The position numbers were made by a program, and so were the translations under genes. The notes under the pieces are model-generated. The model had not been told where the DNA came from, did no database searches, and worked only from the letters and a program-made list of their open reading frames with translations. A stretch of 64,000 nucleotides of DNA from Phoronis australis (Eukaryota > Phoronida > Phoronidae), in NCBI GenBank assembly GCA_002633005.1, contig NMRA01000185.1, positions 279,921-343,920 on the forward strand, written 5' to 3'. Shown here in pieces: positions 1-11,248 of this stretch. The first letter of the stretch is position 1. The number at the start of each line of letters is the position of its first letter.

Positions 1-520
1 GTAAACCAAATTCTCGTCTTACGTCTTAGGTCACCCCTCACAGACTCAAAAGAGAACAATATTGGATAGACAAGCTCAATACAATAGAACCTCATGGATA
101 GAACATAAAAACTTCTAAAAATATGTCATTCAATTTTTTACACAAAAATGTATCATATTCATTACACCATATCTTACATGTTAATTGTCAAATAGTGTTT
201 GATTTTACTTTATTTCTGTTTCTGTTGACAAAGGAAGTTATTACATCCGAAAATTTAAAATTTCAGTTGATCCATTCTTGTTGTTTTATTTACCGATTTA
301 TATTCTACATTTCGTGAAACAATAGTATCCTTTGGAGGATCTGGATAGCCTTATTTAGTTTCAGATTTATTTTCTGCGTCACTTTCATGAAATAGACCCA
401 AGGTGTTTGTTTCTTTGTGCTAACAGTCTCTCTTGATATGTTTGTGCTTTTCTCGTCTGCTCTCTATTTTGCCATTAGAGAAACCTTTCTTGATCGTGTA
501 CTGTTATTTGTTCATTTCAG
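1..520 (+). other. Intron of the DRC11-like gene, partial
   Basis: A-T-rich sequence before the first recognisable exon. Short open frames here run into the acceptor tract and have no protein-like composition. I see no exon or repeat that I can support. Confidence 0.5.
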
Positions 521-631
521 GGAGAGGAGAAAGGCAAGAAAGGGAAAAAGAGCGGTAAAAAGTCTGGGAAGAAGGATAAGAAAGGGAAGAAGGATAAAAA
601 GGGGAAGAAGGGCAAAGGAAAGGATGATGAT
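521..631 (+). CDS. IQCA1: DRC11-like exon, Lys/Gly-rich
   Basis: A 37-codon, phase 0-0 exon with acceptor TTTCAG ending at 520 and donor gtaaga at 632. It encodes [14 protein letters not shown] followed by more KKGKK units and ends GKDDD. The basic low-complexity tract resembles those encoded at 3916-4037 and 10550-10684. The donor is followed directly by a 54-bp tandem duplication. Confidence 0.85.
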
Positions 632-3600
632 GTAAGACATTGTATTGTCATCTGATTGGCTGTTTTTACTGGGGCAGAAGATAGGCTTAAGACTTATATG
701 GTCATCTGATTGGCTGTTTTCACTGGGGCAGAAGATAAACTAACTAAATACAGTACTTACAATGCATGTTGCTCAAGGCTGACAGAACTGTTTTGTTTTT
801 GTTGCTGGATATATATGCTAGCTGTTTGTTTAAGATTTTCCACCCAATGAAAGATCAGAACAGTTTGTTAATGTTTTGTTGAATTACCATATTCGCCGTA
901 ACCGCCCATGCCCCTGTAAGCGCCCCCACGCATTTTCAGACTTTGCTAAAAGAAGCGCCCAGTCCATGAACGTGTACGTGCGAAAAATGCCTTACCTACA
1001 GTCCTAAAATTCTACATTAACATCTTCAATTTATCAATAATATCCGACAGTCCTGAAAAAAATCATTGTGCACAGAATTTGTAAACCATGAGCCTCGCCA
1101 CTATGTCGGTATTTAGCCGTGACTATACACTTTAAACTTCCGCCATGCCTCAAAATGAACACATAAGTTCTGCTGATATTGCGAGGAACCAATGGTCTGG
1201 CCTTTCAGAACAGAAGTAGTATACTTGTCTATGGGATTGCTTTGTAGATATTTCCTGCTTTCAACAGGAATCCAAGTTTCTTTGTAGGCCTACATATGAA
1301 AACCGTGAATTGAAGACTAATAAAAAGCTTGGCCAGTGTTAAAAGCACGTGGCCAGGAAGCGCGCGCTACATGCATGAACTTGTCATCAAAGACATTAGT
1401 CAGGAACTATCCATTCATGAAACGGGTAGCATAGCATCGGCAAGAAATGAATATTGGCACTAATTTCCGACAGTTTCTAATTCTATAAAAAAATGTTTGC
1501 GTTATTTTTAAGATAAATTGTTTGATTAACCATAATTGGTGTTTTTAAGCCAAATATCCGATAAAATGACAACTGACAGTGAATGCTTACACACCCTTAC
1601 ACCGAAAAATAACTGTCAGATACTTACGTACGCATCCAACCACATGGCGATTAATATGGGCCTTACCGAGACAAATGTCGTAAGTTTTTAGCACGAGACC
1701 GGCAAGTGCTGAATGAAACACGCTCTGGTTTAGGCTTACTGCTTGTGCAAATTTCTTTTAATTAGATACAATGCACATCTAGCTCGTTAGATTGCGTGGC
1801 TCTGGCCAAAAGACGGTATCTGCTCTGGCAAATGAACTCTGGTGACACGCACGCGCTCGCTTACTCACAAACGCAGACAACTTCAAAACAAACGTCACGT
1901 GACAACAAGTGTGTTCGTCCAGACATTTTTCTCATGTTGCCGATCATACATGTAGATGGCACGATATAGCACAGATTTGTACTTAAACCTGCCGTGATCC
2001 CGACTCCACGGGAACTTAAAAACCTTAGGGATGCTACTTGGAAAACTTAAGGAGGATTTCAGGTAATTTGCTTGAGTCGAAACTGTATTTTTGTTCAAGA
2101 ATTCAAGTCGCCATATCGACGATTGCGAGGCAGGCAGCCGGCGAGTTTTCGCCCTGGGATTTCAGCACAATTTGCTGTAAAATGATCGTAATTTAGCGGC
2201 AAAGTTTGATAGCAATGCACCACGGTTTTGTAGAAAGTCTTTCATAGATTACAGATATGTCACAGAGCATAAATATGATGAATCTTAGCTTCCGATTTCA
2301 CCCGTTTCAGAGACCGGGTTTCAACGGCCTTGGGTTATAATAAGCGCCCCTCTGAAACAAACTTTTCTAAGCGCCATGGGCGGTTATAACAGCAAATACG
2401 GTAGCTTAAAATCAGATTATTTTGGCAGTACAATCCCTCTTTTTTGCACAGTTGATGAAATCCATGACAGTGTTGATTAGTTTAATGGGCACTTGCTCCA
2501 ATATGAAACACGATGCCCCCTGTCAAGTCGAGGGTTATTTAGTATGTATGAGTAAAGTGGAGGGTTCCAGTTGAATTTATTTTCATTCTCTTCTCTTTTT
2601 TCTAGGAAGAGGAAGAAGGTTGGAAGATGGCGCCGTCCAACTTTGTCGGGACGGTGAATGAGGGCCACGAGACGTACAAGGGGGTGTGGCAGAGCAGGGA
2701 TGAGTCAGACAACTTCTCGCAGAAACACGACGCTGAGTTGGTGAAGGAGGAAAAGAGAAAAGAAGTCGAGGAAGAGATCAGAGTTCAAGTGGACGAGTTG
2801 ATGAGAGAAGAACTGAAGAACCTCAAGACGGTATGTGGTCTGAGATGACCAGGGGTCAGTTGATGACTTGGGTTCAGTTGATGACCAGGGGTCAGTTGAT
2901 GACCAGAGGTCAGTTGATGACCAGAGATCTGTTGATGACCAGGGGTCAGTTGAGTATTGGAGTGAGTGGGGGGTTGGGTTTTGGCTGCGTTGATGATGGA
3001 AGAACTTCAAGACGGTATGTGGTCAGAGATGACCTGGGGTCAGTTGAGTATTGGAGTGAGTGGTGGATTGGGTTCTGGCTGCATTGATGAGGGAAGAATT
3101 GAGGAACCTAAAGATGTTTGGTGTTGTAGCGGGATGACCAGAGGGAAGTATTGTGGTCAGTGTGAAGTGATATGTTGAGTGAATTGGGGAGGAAGGATGG
3201 TTGGTGGTCTAGGCGACCAACGGTTAGTTGAACCCTGCAGCATTGGGTGATTGTATTGGGTGAACTGATGGAGGGAAATGCTAGTGGTCTGGGATGACCA
3301 AGGGTCAGTTGAGTATTGTGGTCAGTAGTGTGGGGTAGTGAGAATTGGACCAATAATGGATGACTTGAATAATCTCAATGTGTCAGGTGATTACCTGAAA
3401 TGAACAGCACTCTGTGAAATGGAACTCTTCTCTGCTGCATTTGAAAAACACGTAACAACAAAGACCTTCCTGAGAATACTTGATTTGTAGACACTAAGTT
3501 TGGTTATTCCCGTGATGACAGAGAGATAATAAAAGGAGGTTAGCTTCTTGCAAACTGCCGCTACAGCAATACCTTAAAGCTTGCGAATGGCGTGTGTATT

Positions 3601-6600
3601 CTCTTACATTTGACGCTTTCAAGGGGTATCTAGTCTGCATGGTGGCTTAGAATTTTGCTGACGGTAGTAAATCATGGGTGTCACTCACACACAATAAGCT
3701 TTTTGAAATTGACATGCAAGGTCAGTAAAAGCAGTTTTATGTGAACCCTGCTCTTAGTCATACAACTGCCCCAGTTGGACTGTGTAACTAAACACAGCTT
3801 AACAAAGGGTTTATGGTCCTGGCTGACAAGTTGTTTTATTGCCCCATATAGATTATGAATAGTCCAGCTAAGACTGCGAACATTTTGGTACTAAATACCT
3901 TTTACTTGATGACAGGCGGTTGACAGAGATAAGGGTAAAAAGAAAGGCAAGAAATCTGGCAAGAAGAAGAAGAAGAAGGGAAAGAAGAGTGGCAAGAAGA
4001 AGAAGGGAAAGAAGGAGAAAGATCTCACGCCTGATAGGTGAGCAATTTGGAGGTCGGAGGTTGGTCAGAGGTCAAATTGGGGGAGGTCAGAAATTGCATT
4101 GAAGATGTTCGTGACGAAATTAAATGCTGCAAGACCAGTTATCAGATTAAGATTGATGAGTGCTGCCTTTGTGCACTGAAAAAGTTGTCGAGATTTGCTG
4201 ACAGTTTTTTTTAGCTGATTTTCAGCAAAGTTTGTAGCAATGTGTAGAAATAAATATGGTGAGCTGAATTTGCCTTGAATGTGCCAACTGTAACTGTGCT
4301 GTGTATTAATTATGTTGGTTGCTTTCAGGACCATAGAGGATCTTTATGAAGAGCTTGTTGTTCAGGGGGTTCTTGTTCGCTGTCCCAAAGTGAACCTTCC
4401 TGAATACATCGGAGAGTACAGCTACCTGGGCACCACACTACGTCAAGCCAACATTGAACCCATGCCTTCACTCAGTGACGTGCGACGATTGGTGACAGAG
4501 TTTGGCGTTTTACCACTAGGTGGGTAATATTTAAGGTGTTTTAGCCAATTAAAAACACTTCATGTGAGACTTTCGATGATTAAGTGTGACATATACATTT
4601 GGTGTACATTTCTCAGCACTGTACAGTGAGATCTCATGCTCTCGAAGATAACTTATTGAACATCCAAAATTATTGACAGTGTTTTTTTTTTTAAAGCAAA
4701 CTTTTTGTCAAAAATATGATATCATATTCAACATGCATACATGAAATTGCAATCTTCACAGTGAATTTGAAAATTATACTATATAGATAGGTTTGTGTCA
4801 CAAAGACTAGCGTCAGGTTGTTTAGATTGTTTATTTTTTAATTAATTATTTTACTTACCTTGGGTATTGTGTATCCTAGAAACATTCGCTATAGTGTATT
4901 ACATCATTGTGCCATCTTCATTACTCAGGTTCCCCTGCAGTTCACGAAAAATCCCCACTTGTGAAATCCATAATGCTGGCGGGGCCACGGGGGACTGGCA
5001 AAAAGATGCTGGCTCAGGCCATCGCCACGGAAACGGGGTCGAACTTCTTTGACCTCACAGCAGCCAATATAGCCGGGCGATACCCTGGAAAGGATGGTCT
5101 AAAAATGTTAATGCATCTCATATTCAAGGTATTTAGGTCATGATGAGCAAATGTACACTGTAAATTGAACAAACTGCATCTTTCACATTGATCTTGTTGT
5201 AGATGTTATGTTGTTAAATTGATTTCAAAAGAATACCCTGCCATTAACTGTACAATTTGTGAAATAAGACGCCCACTATTGTATGTATGGGTAAAAGCAG
5301 AGCAGTAGAAACAACGACAGTCCGTACGTACCTTGTGCTTTGTCAGTTGTTTGTTGTGCTCTATGACAACTGAAGGCTTATCTAAGTTCTTTTTGTAACG
5401 AGTAGCACAATCATTGCATTAGCAGTGACTCCGTCAACAGTACTGTTGTCTTTGAACCATGGCAGATTGTTGGCCTTTGCGTCAGCCTGTGAGATGCTGA
5501 AGAGCTTGGAAAGTTTCACAGTGTGCCAGCTTGATATCTGCACTTGAAAACCCGCTGTCTGGAGTGCACACTAAACGGAAGTTATTTATGATATTAACGG
5601 GCCACAACTACGAATTTCACTGAAAACGACTATGATGCTCTAAAGCTCTGTACTTCTGGTTCCAGGTTGGCCGTGCTCTTCAACCGTCTGTGTTTTATAT
5701 TGGCGAATGTGAGAAAATGTTCAAGAAAAAGATACCAAAAACAGACACAGTGAGTATCTAGGCATGGGAGACAAGATAGTTGTAAGAATTAGTCAAAGAG
5801 CAATGTTGCTAAAGAGGGATTTGTTTCCCAGTAGATAGACTGGCCTCTTACATTATGTTGGATTGCTCTAGGTAGTGCATTTAGCTAAAGCTCCATTGTT
5901 ATGACATGCTATGAACATTCCCACTAAATAAGATTGGTCCTAATCCCAGTGGTTAAGGTAAATGGCGGGGTATGGAAAATTGAAGTAGACCGTATTTATC
6001 CACCTTGGCTGAGTCGCACTCGGCTCACGATCAAAGGGATGCCGCCAAGCTGCTCTAGTCATCGAGTCACGAGCGAGGATAATTGGCTTCGCTCATGCGG
6101 ATATGATCAGCTGATTACAATCTAGCTAGCAGACTGTACTTTTTATGGAGAGAGTTTTACGTAGTTTTTACTGTAATATTTGAAAAGAGGAGCGAAAACA
6201 AATATGAGTACAACTTTGAATTTTTCAAATCGGCCCAGGATAAGAGATTTTGCAACACAGCAACACTCACGATTACTTTCATTCGGCGCGCACTAATACA
6301 AAAATATAGGACCCAAGTTATTTAGATTTTGGAACACATGCATTGCAATATTCAAAATACGTATATTATGAATCTTACAAGCTGTAAAACGACGTTGTTA
6401 ATTTCATTGTGTTCATTCATTGTCATCCGTCAAATCGGCAATTTCCGAGATGTGATCTGCGGCGTGCGCGTATGTGTACAAAACACGTGATTGTTATGTT
6501 CCTGAAGTACGAAAATTAAGAAGGCTTTAACATGCCGTTATTATTGACAGGGACACGATAAAACGAATTTGGATTTTGACTATAGTCTTGATACAGCGAT

Positions 6601-9600
6601 CTGACTGACCACTGCGTCAGTGTCTCCGTTAGACCCAGAAATTTCACACAGCCCGGGTAGTTCATTTCGTCCCCAACATGTAGATCGAGCCTTGGACTAT
6701 TAATACTCCACGGCAGAGCTAACGACAGTCGGCCTGTGCACACAAAATCTGTGAGTTAACCAGCACTCACCTTGCACGTTACAGCCGTTTAAGTGAAAAA
6801 CAATCTAGTAAACGCCATTTTCTTGCATAATCCTCCGCCTTTTGTAACAAAAAAGTCTATCGTCGATGACCCGCACACGCACGCTCACTCACTCTCATAC
6901 ACAGACGACCTTCAAAACAAACGTCACGTGACAACAACATGTGTGTTCATCCAGAGATTTTTCTCTTGTTGTGGAGTACGATGTAGCGCACATTTGGACT
7001 TAATCGCAATTAATCTGGACTCCACATGAACTTTAAAAATTGTAAAACATCAGGAAGATTTCAGGTAATTTGTTGAGTCGAAACTATATTTTTATTCAAG
7101 AGTACAAGTTTTCCTATTGACGATGGCGATTCAGCGGCGACGCATCAGTCGGCAAGTTTTCGCCCTGTGATGAGCACAATTTTTTGAAAAATTATCGTAA
7201 TTTAACAACGGAAGTTCATAGCAATGCACCACAATTTTGTAGAAAGACTGTCATAGGCTAAAAATTCGTCACAAAGCGTAAATTTTATGAATCCTAGCTT
7301 CCGATTTTACCCGTTTGGGAAACCGGCTTTCAACTGCCGTAGGCTACAATAAGAATCCCCTCCCCGTGAAATGATTTTTTCTAAGCGTTTATTAGAGCCA
7401 ATACAGTATACAGCTTTCCACCAAGGCTAGGTGATACTACGACATTATTCTTTGTTGCATTAGTAACTGGTCTTGGCTAATATTATCATTTTATGGCCTG
7501 GTCATCCATTCAGCCAAAAGTAGTTCCAGAGGTGGCTTATCAGCCAATTATTCACGCATGCTGACTCACAATAGAAGCCTGATAAGAGTGAAGGTGGATA
7601 AATGCGGTGTTCCTACAGTTTCTTGTTTTAGTGGATGTGTTCACGACATGGAATTTCACACTTTTCAAAATTGCAGATCCGCTTACAATTTACTTATTAT
7701 AGGGAAAAAATACTTCATTGCAAAATTTCATAATTTTGTTCCATTTTAGGGAACCTCAATCATTATTTTTATTCTTGATTTATTCTTTATTGTTAATAAT
7801 AAATTTTGTGAAAGTCTCAAGAGGAGGAGGAATATGATTGGGTAAGACTGATTTCCCAAAATCCATCTGGATTGCTTTTGGTGTGTGACATATGAGTTTT
7901 TTTTGATGCATTATGGGTGTTGCCAATGGAAAGTTTTTTGGTTTTTCATTTTTCCTTCGTTTGTGAATTTGTGTGACATTTTGAAATTATTTAGTGGGTG
8001 CTAGAACAGAATTGTGTGTATTGCCTTGCGGAATGGTTATTTATATTTTGGGCTTGCTGACAAAGGTAAATGTCATCAAGAATAACATAATACTCCTTAA
8101 TGTTGTGAGAACAAGAATGCAACCTCTAGTTGACCCATTGTAACACTTTGTTGGGCAAATGATGAGCAGTGTGGACAAAGACAAAATTTCTTTCTCTTAT
8201 TCACACATGTTTTGCAGCTTTTTGTGACGTGTGTTTTTACAGTTCAAGTAATATTCAGTTCCAAAATGCATCTTCAGACATTAGGTTTTATGTCTATCTA
8301 TTTGTGTAAAATAACATGTATCCCGGAGCAATTGGGTGAAAAACAAAACCATCTTATCCAGCATTCAGATGCCTCATAAAACTGTTCACTGCGAAAGACA
8401 CCCTATCTACAATCTTAAGAGTATATGAATAACATGAATGAACAAAATTCTGTTATAAATTTGTCCAATCTTGTGCAACCAAGCCTAACCATAAATCACA
8501 TCATTGGAATGTTGGCTTCTCAAGGTAAGAAGGCACATCTGTCACCTGATTCAGGGTCCGACGAAAACAATGCTGATAATGGTTTACATGTGAATTAATG
8601 TTTCAGGGGGCAGATCAGATGTCTGGTCTGCCTTCTGAGTGACTGGACATCTTGTGAATGCAGTAGAAGTCATGTGAACGCTGCACTGTGAGAAATGATT
8701 GAGGAATCTTAAGAAATTTATCTATCTTTTAGACTGACCCTAAACGTCTGAAAAAAGAGCTGCCCAAGGCAATGAAAAATGTTAAGGCTGAAGATCGTCT
8801 GCTCCTCATCGGCACAACTAGGTCACCATTTGATGGGGAGATGAAGCCCCTGGCTGCACTGTATCAGAAAATATTACTGATTCCCCGACCGGATTATGCA
8901 TCCCGACATTGTGAGTAGAGTTGACTTCATGAAGGTGTTTTTGTTGTACATAAATTTCACAAGTACTTTAGAAATCGTTTGGTTATTGAACTGGGTTTGG
9001 AGAGACAGAATGTGAATTGTTATACCATGTTCACACAAGTGACTAATCTTAAGTTATGTACTACAATTTCTCATTATGAAGAAATTTTGGTAAACCTATT
9101 GGCTAGAACATTTTGTGTAACAGTTAGTACGTGCTCTTTCGTCATTCTGTGCATTTTTATAAGCCAGTAAAACTCACATAAGTTGGAGGTGCAGAAGTTG
9201 AGTCTTCGCTTAATGTGGACGAACGTTTGTTGGTCCCGCAGTAGGTGGGATCCTGCTTGGGTTTAATTGTAATGTTTTTGTGAAAATCTTGGATAAAACT
9301 GGTAAAATATTCTTCATAATACAAAACGATTGTTATTTTATCTTTTCGATCCTGTTTGCAGTACTGTGGAGGGAGTTAATTCAGAAACAGGGAGGTATAC
9401 TGACCAATTCATTGGACATCAGCTCCTTGGCGAAGATCACGGATGGCTACACACCTGGACACATCAAAGAGTCGGCTGAAGCCGTGCTGACAGAGCGACG
9501 AGTGGCGCAACAGAATAAAAAGCCCCTGCAGGCAGTGGAGTTCATTGCACCCCTGGCGAGGATTGATCCTATTTATAAGGAAGAGGAGGAAACTTATAAG

Positions 9601-10684
9601 GTACGGCTAGGACGTTAATGTCAGCATTATACCATAGAAATAAACATTCACTAGTTGTACGGAAATTTAATGTTCAACTCCTGTCTGGAGATAAATGAGT
9701 TTTGAATTCTCTACTGAACGTAGGTTTTATGTGTTGCTAGTAAAATGGCAATCAATATTCCCTTTTGAGAGCTAACTAGCTAACTATTGCACTGTTAACT
9801 ATCTCAGGGCTTGGAATTTTCCGCGGAAACGCGGATTTCCGCTTTTTTGAAATGTGCTTTCCGCTTTTTTTATAATATTTCCGCGTAAAAAAATCGGATT
9901 TGATGTGAAATTTCCGCGGCAAATTCCTTTCTTACCGCGGCGTTGCAGACGACGTTCACCTCGGAAAGCGGAAGTTTCGGAGGAACGTAAATTGTCAACA
10001 TTGCCGGGGCATCTGGGTAAAGCGTGGTCTGATTTTCAATGGCGGCTCGTGTTATTGTTAAGCGCGGCGACAAATACTACCGCTCTGCAGCCAAATTTGT
10101 GTGGGTTGGGAGTGGACGGGCGAGCGAAAAGGTCGCAGACGCATGCTACTGATGGTGGTAAGGTTTTTTTTTTTTTTTAGTCCTCTCGATTTTTGTCGCG
10201 GAAAGGTTCACATTGACCATTTCAAAGGCTGGTTATCGGGCATGATTTGGGCCGTAAAAGTTTCCGCGTTTTTTGTCATTGGTCATTCCAAGCCCTGCTA
10301 TCTACAAACTGTTGTTTTTTAGATAACAGATGTATTTGTCGGAGAAAGTGATTTGTTTTAATATCTGTGGCATTAACTGATCTTTAATCTCTCATTGGCT
10401 GTGTATTTAATAGAAGATTGAATTAATGTAAAGAACTCTATTAACATATAAATGACAGATACATCTAATGTTAATGAATGGAGGATGTTCATATTTTGGC
10501 ACTTTTGTGGAGTGCATCAGTTAACATTTGCAAAATTGACGTCTTTCAGAGCTGGTATGGAAAAACGCCACTCGGTAAGAAGCGAGCTAAAGCCGCAGCT
10601 GGTGAAGATGAGGACCCCAAGGCTAAAGGTAAAGGGAAGAAAGGCAAGGATAAGAAAGGGAAGAAAGGGAAGAAAAAGAAGTAA
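521..10684 (+). CDS. IQCA1: Dynein regulatory complex subunit 11 / IQ and AAA domain-containing protein 1-like, 3' part of gene
   Basis: The coding exons I place are 521-631, 2606-2830, 3916-4037, 4329-4519, 4929-5128, 5666-5749, (7815-7841 optional), 8733-8910, 9362-9600 and 10550-10684 with stop TAA. All have AG/GT borders and the phases join without a stop, giving 494 residues (503 with the microexon). The 5' exons, including any IQ motif, lie outside the window. In order the protein shows a Lys/Gly tract, a [19 protein letters not shown] segment, an acidic helix, a second KKGKK tract, then a divergent AAA module with GPRGTGKK as P-loop, YIGECEK at the Walker B position, IGTTRSPFD, and RPDYASRH before a helical lid. 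A C-terminal KTPLGKKR is followed by a Lys-rich tail. This order matches the IQCA1/DRC11 family, a nexin-dynein regulatory complex component of motile cilia. The P-loop ends KK instead of K-T/S and Walker B lacks the Asp, so ATPase activity is doubtful, as I recall for the human protein. Assignment is firm; exact splice choices are inferred. Confidence 0.93.
632..745 (+). repeat. 54-bp tandem duplication at the 5' end of an intron
   Basis: The motif GTCATCTGATTGGCTGTTTT recurs at 647 and 701, followed by ACTGGGGCAGAAGATA in both copies. The repeat begins at the donor: copy one carries gtaagac, copy two has ttaagac and so has lost the GT. Confidence 0.85.
885..2403. mobile_element. Non-autonomous DNA element of about 1.5 kb, copy 1
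   Basis: The left end TACCATATTCGCCGTAACCG is an imperfect inverted copy of the right end (reverse complement TACCGTATTTGCTGTTATAA), with CCGCCCATG and GCGCTTA shared further in. A TA target duplication is plausible. No coding capacity is seen. The right half matches 6880-7411 (for example TTCAAAACAAACGTCACGTG, then GCAATGCACCAC), so two copies lie in introns of one gene. Confidence 0.7.
2796..3140 (+). repeat. Tandem repeats spanning the exon 3' end and donor
   Basis: The exon end TTGATGAGAGAAGAACTGAA..CTCAAGACG plus donor gtatgtgg recurs near 2988-3035 (GATGGAAGAACTTCAAGACG then gtatgtgg) and again, decayed, near 3084-3136 (GAGGGAAGAATTGAGGAACC). Between the first two lie about six 18-bp copies of GATGACCAGGGGTCAGTT (2847-2960). 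Confidence 0.9.
5988..7411. mobile_element. Non-autonomous DNA element, copy 2
   Basis: The right 550 bp is clearly homologous to 1860-2400: it shares AAACAAACGTCACGTGACAA, GTTTTCGCCCTG, GCAATGCACCAC and CTAGCTTCCGATTT. The left limit near ACCGTATTTATCCACC is uncertain. Segment 6600-6800 also matches the fragment at 30895-31120. Confidence 0.65.
7412..8732 (+). other. DRC11-like gene, remaining intron sequence
   Basis: A-T-rich intron apart from the candidate microexon at 7815. I see no other repeat or exon. Confidence 0.4.
7815..7841 (+). CDS. IQCA1: Candidate 27-nt microexon of the DRC11-like gene
   Basis: In the 3 kb intron between 5749 and 8733, a phase-0 segment encoding SQEEEEYDW is bordered by AG on the left (tgaaag) and gtaaga on the right. 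Including it keeps the frame and places an acidic insert between KKIPKTDT and TDPKRLKK. The polypyrimidine tract is weak, and I recall no such insert in the vertebrate protein, so it may be lineage-specific or spurious. Confidence 0.45.
9805..10297. mobile_element. Small DNA transposon with CAGGGCTTGGAA termini
   Basis: The left end CAGGGCTTGGAATTTTCCGC and right end ...CATTCCAAGCCCTG are inverted, flanked by a direct CTATCT on both sides, which suggests a hAT-type insertion although the duplication is shorter than the usual 8 bp. The interior holds several TTTCCGCG motifs and a T-run. An ATG at 10039 opens a 37-codon frame ([20 protein letters not shown]...) that ends in TGA. It lies wholly within the last DRC11-like intron. 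Confidence 0.75.
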
Positions 10685-10914
10685 CTGATATTGAAATGGT
10701 GAAAGGTCTGCTGTACATTTCAGGCCTCACCTGGGAAGTTTGGCATCAATGATATCATAAGAGGACTTCTTTAAAGGTTTTCACCCACGATTTTCTGGAA
10801 GTGAGAATTAGGCATGTGCATTCCATGAGGAGACTAAGAAATGTTCATCATTTTTATTGTGCAGAAAAGTGTGAAATTTTATGCTTGACCAAAATATATT
10901 ATTTTTATTAGTTC

Positions 10915-10920
10915 AATAAA
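10915..10920 (+). terminator. Polyadenylation signal AATAAA of the DRC11-like gene
   Basis: AATAAA lies 231 nt after the stop codon and is followed by the T-rich stretch gtcttcatttattgtatc. It gives a short, conventional 3' UTR. Confidence 0.75.
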
Positions 10921-11143
10921 AGTCTTCATTTATTGTATCTCAAGCTCTTTGGGTGTCTCATGTATTACAGAAGCAGGATATAAAAACAGTTTTTGTAATG
11001 GGAAAACAAGCTTCAACACCCAGTGACCCTTTTACATCCTTTATTTAATAACTTCACAAGTTCCAAAAGAAACATGGCAAAATCTATAACGTAAATATAT
11101 AGACGCTGAGATTGGCCAGTAATGAAATATATCAAATAAACAC

Positions 11144-11248
11144 GGAAAAATCAGGAACCCCAACTAGGAATCGAACCACAGATTTCTAGATTGCCGGTCT
11201 ATCTAGAGACCTGTGGTCCGACTCCCAGTTGGGATTCCTGATTTTTCC
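11144..11248. repeat. Foldback element, about 45-bp arms
   Basis: The arm GGAAAAATCAGGAACCCCAA..GGAATCGAACCACAG is mirrored by CTGTGGTCCGACTCCCAGTTGGGATTCCTGATTTTTCC across a centre CTAGATTGCCGGTCTATCTAG. It lies between the two convergent genes. It resembles a tRNA B-box (TCGATTCC on the minus strand) carried on both arms, so it may descend from paired SINE heads. Confidence 0.8.

Noticed and set aside
2705-3010. 101-codon minus-strand frame with repeated SSTDPW
   Set aside because: Antisense of the DRC11-like exon and its 18-bp donor minisatellite.
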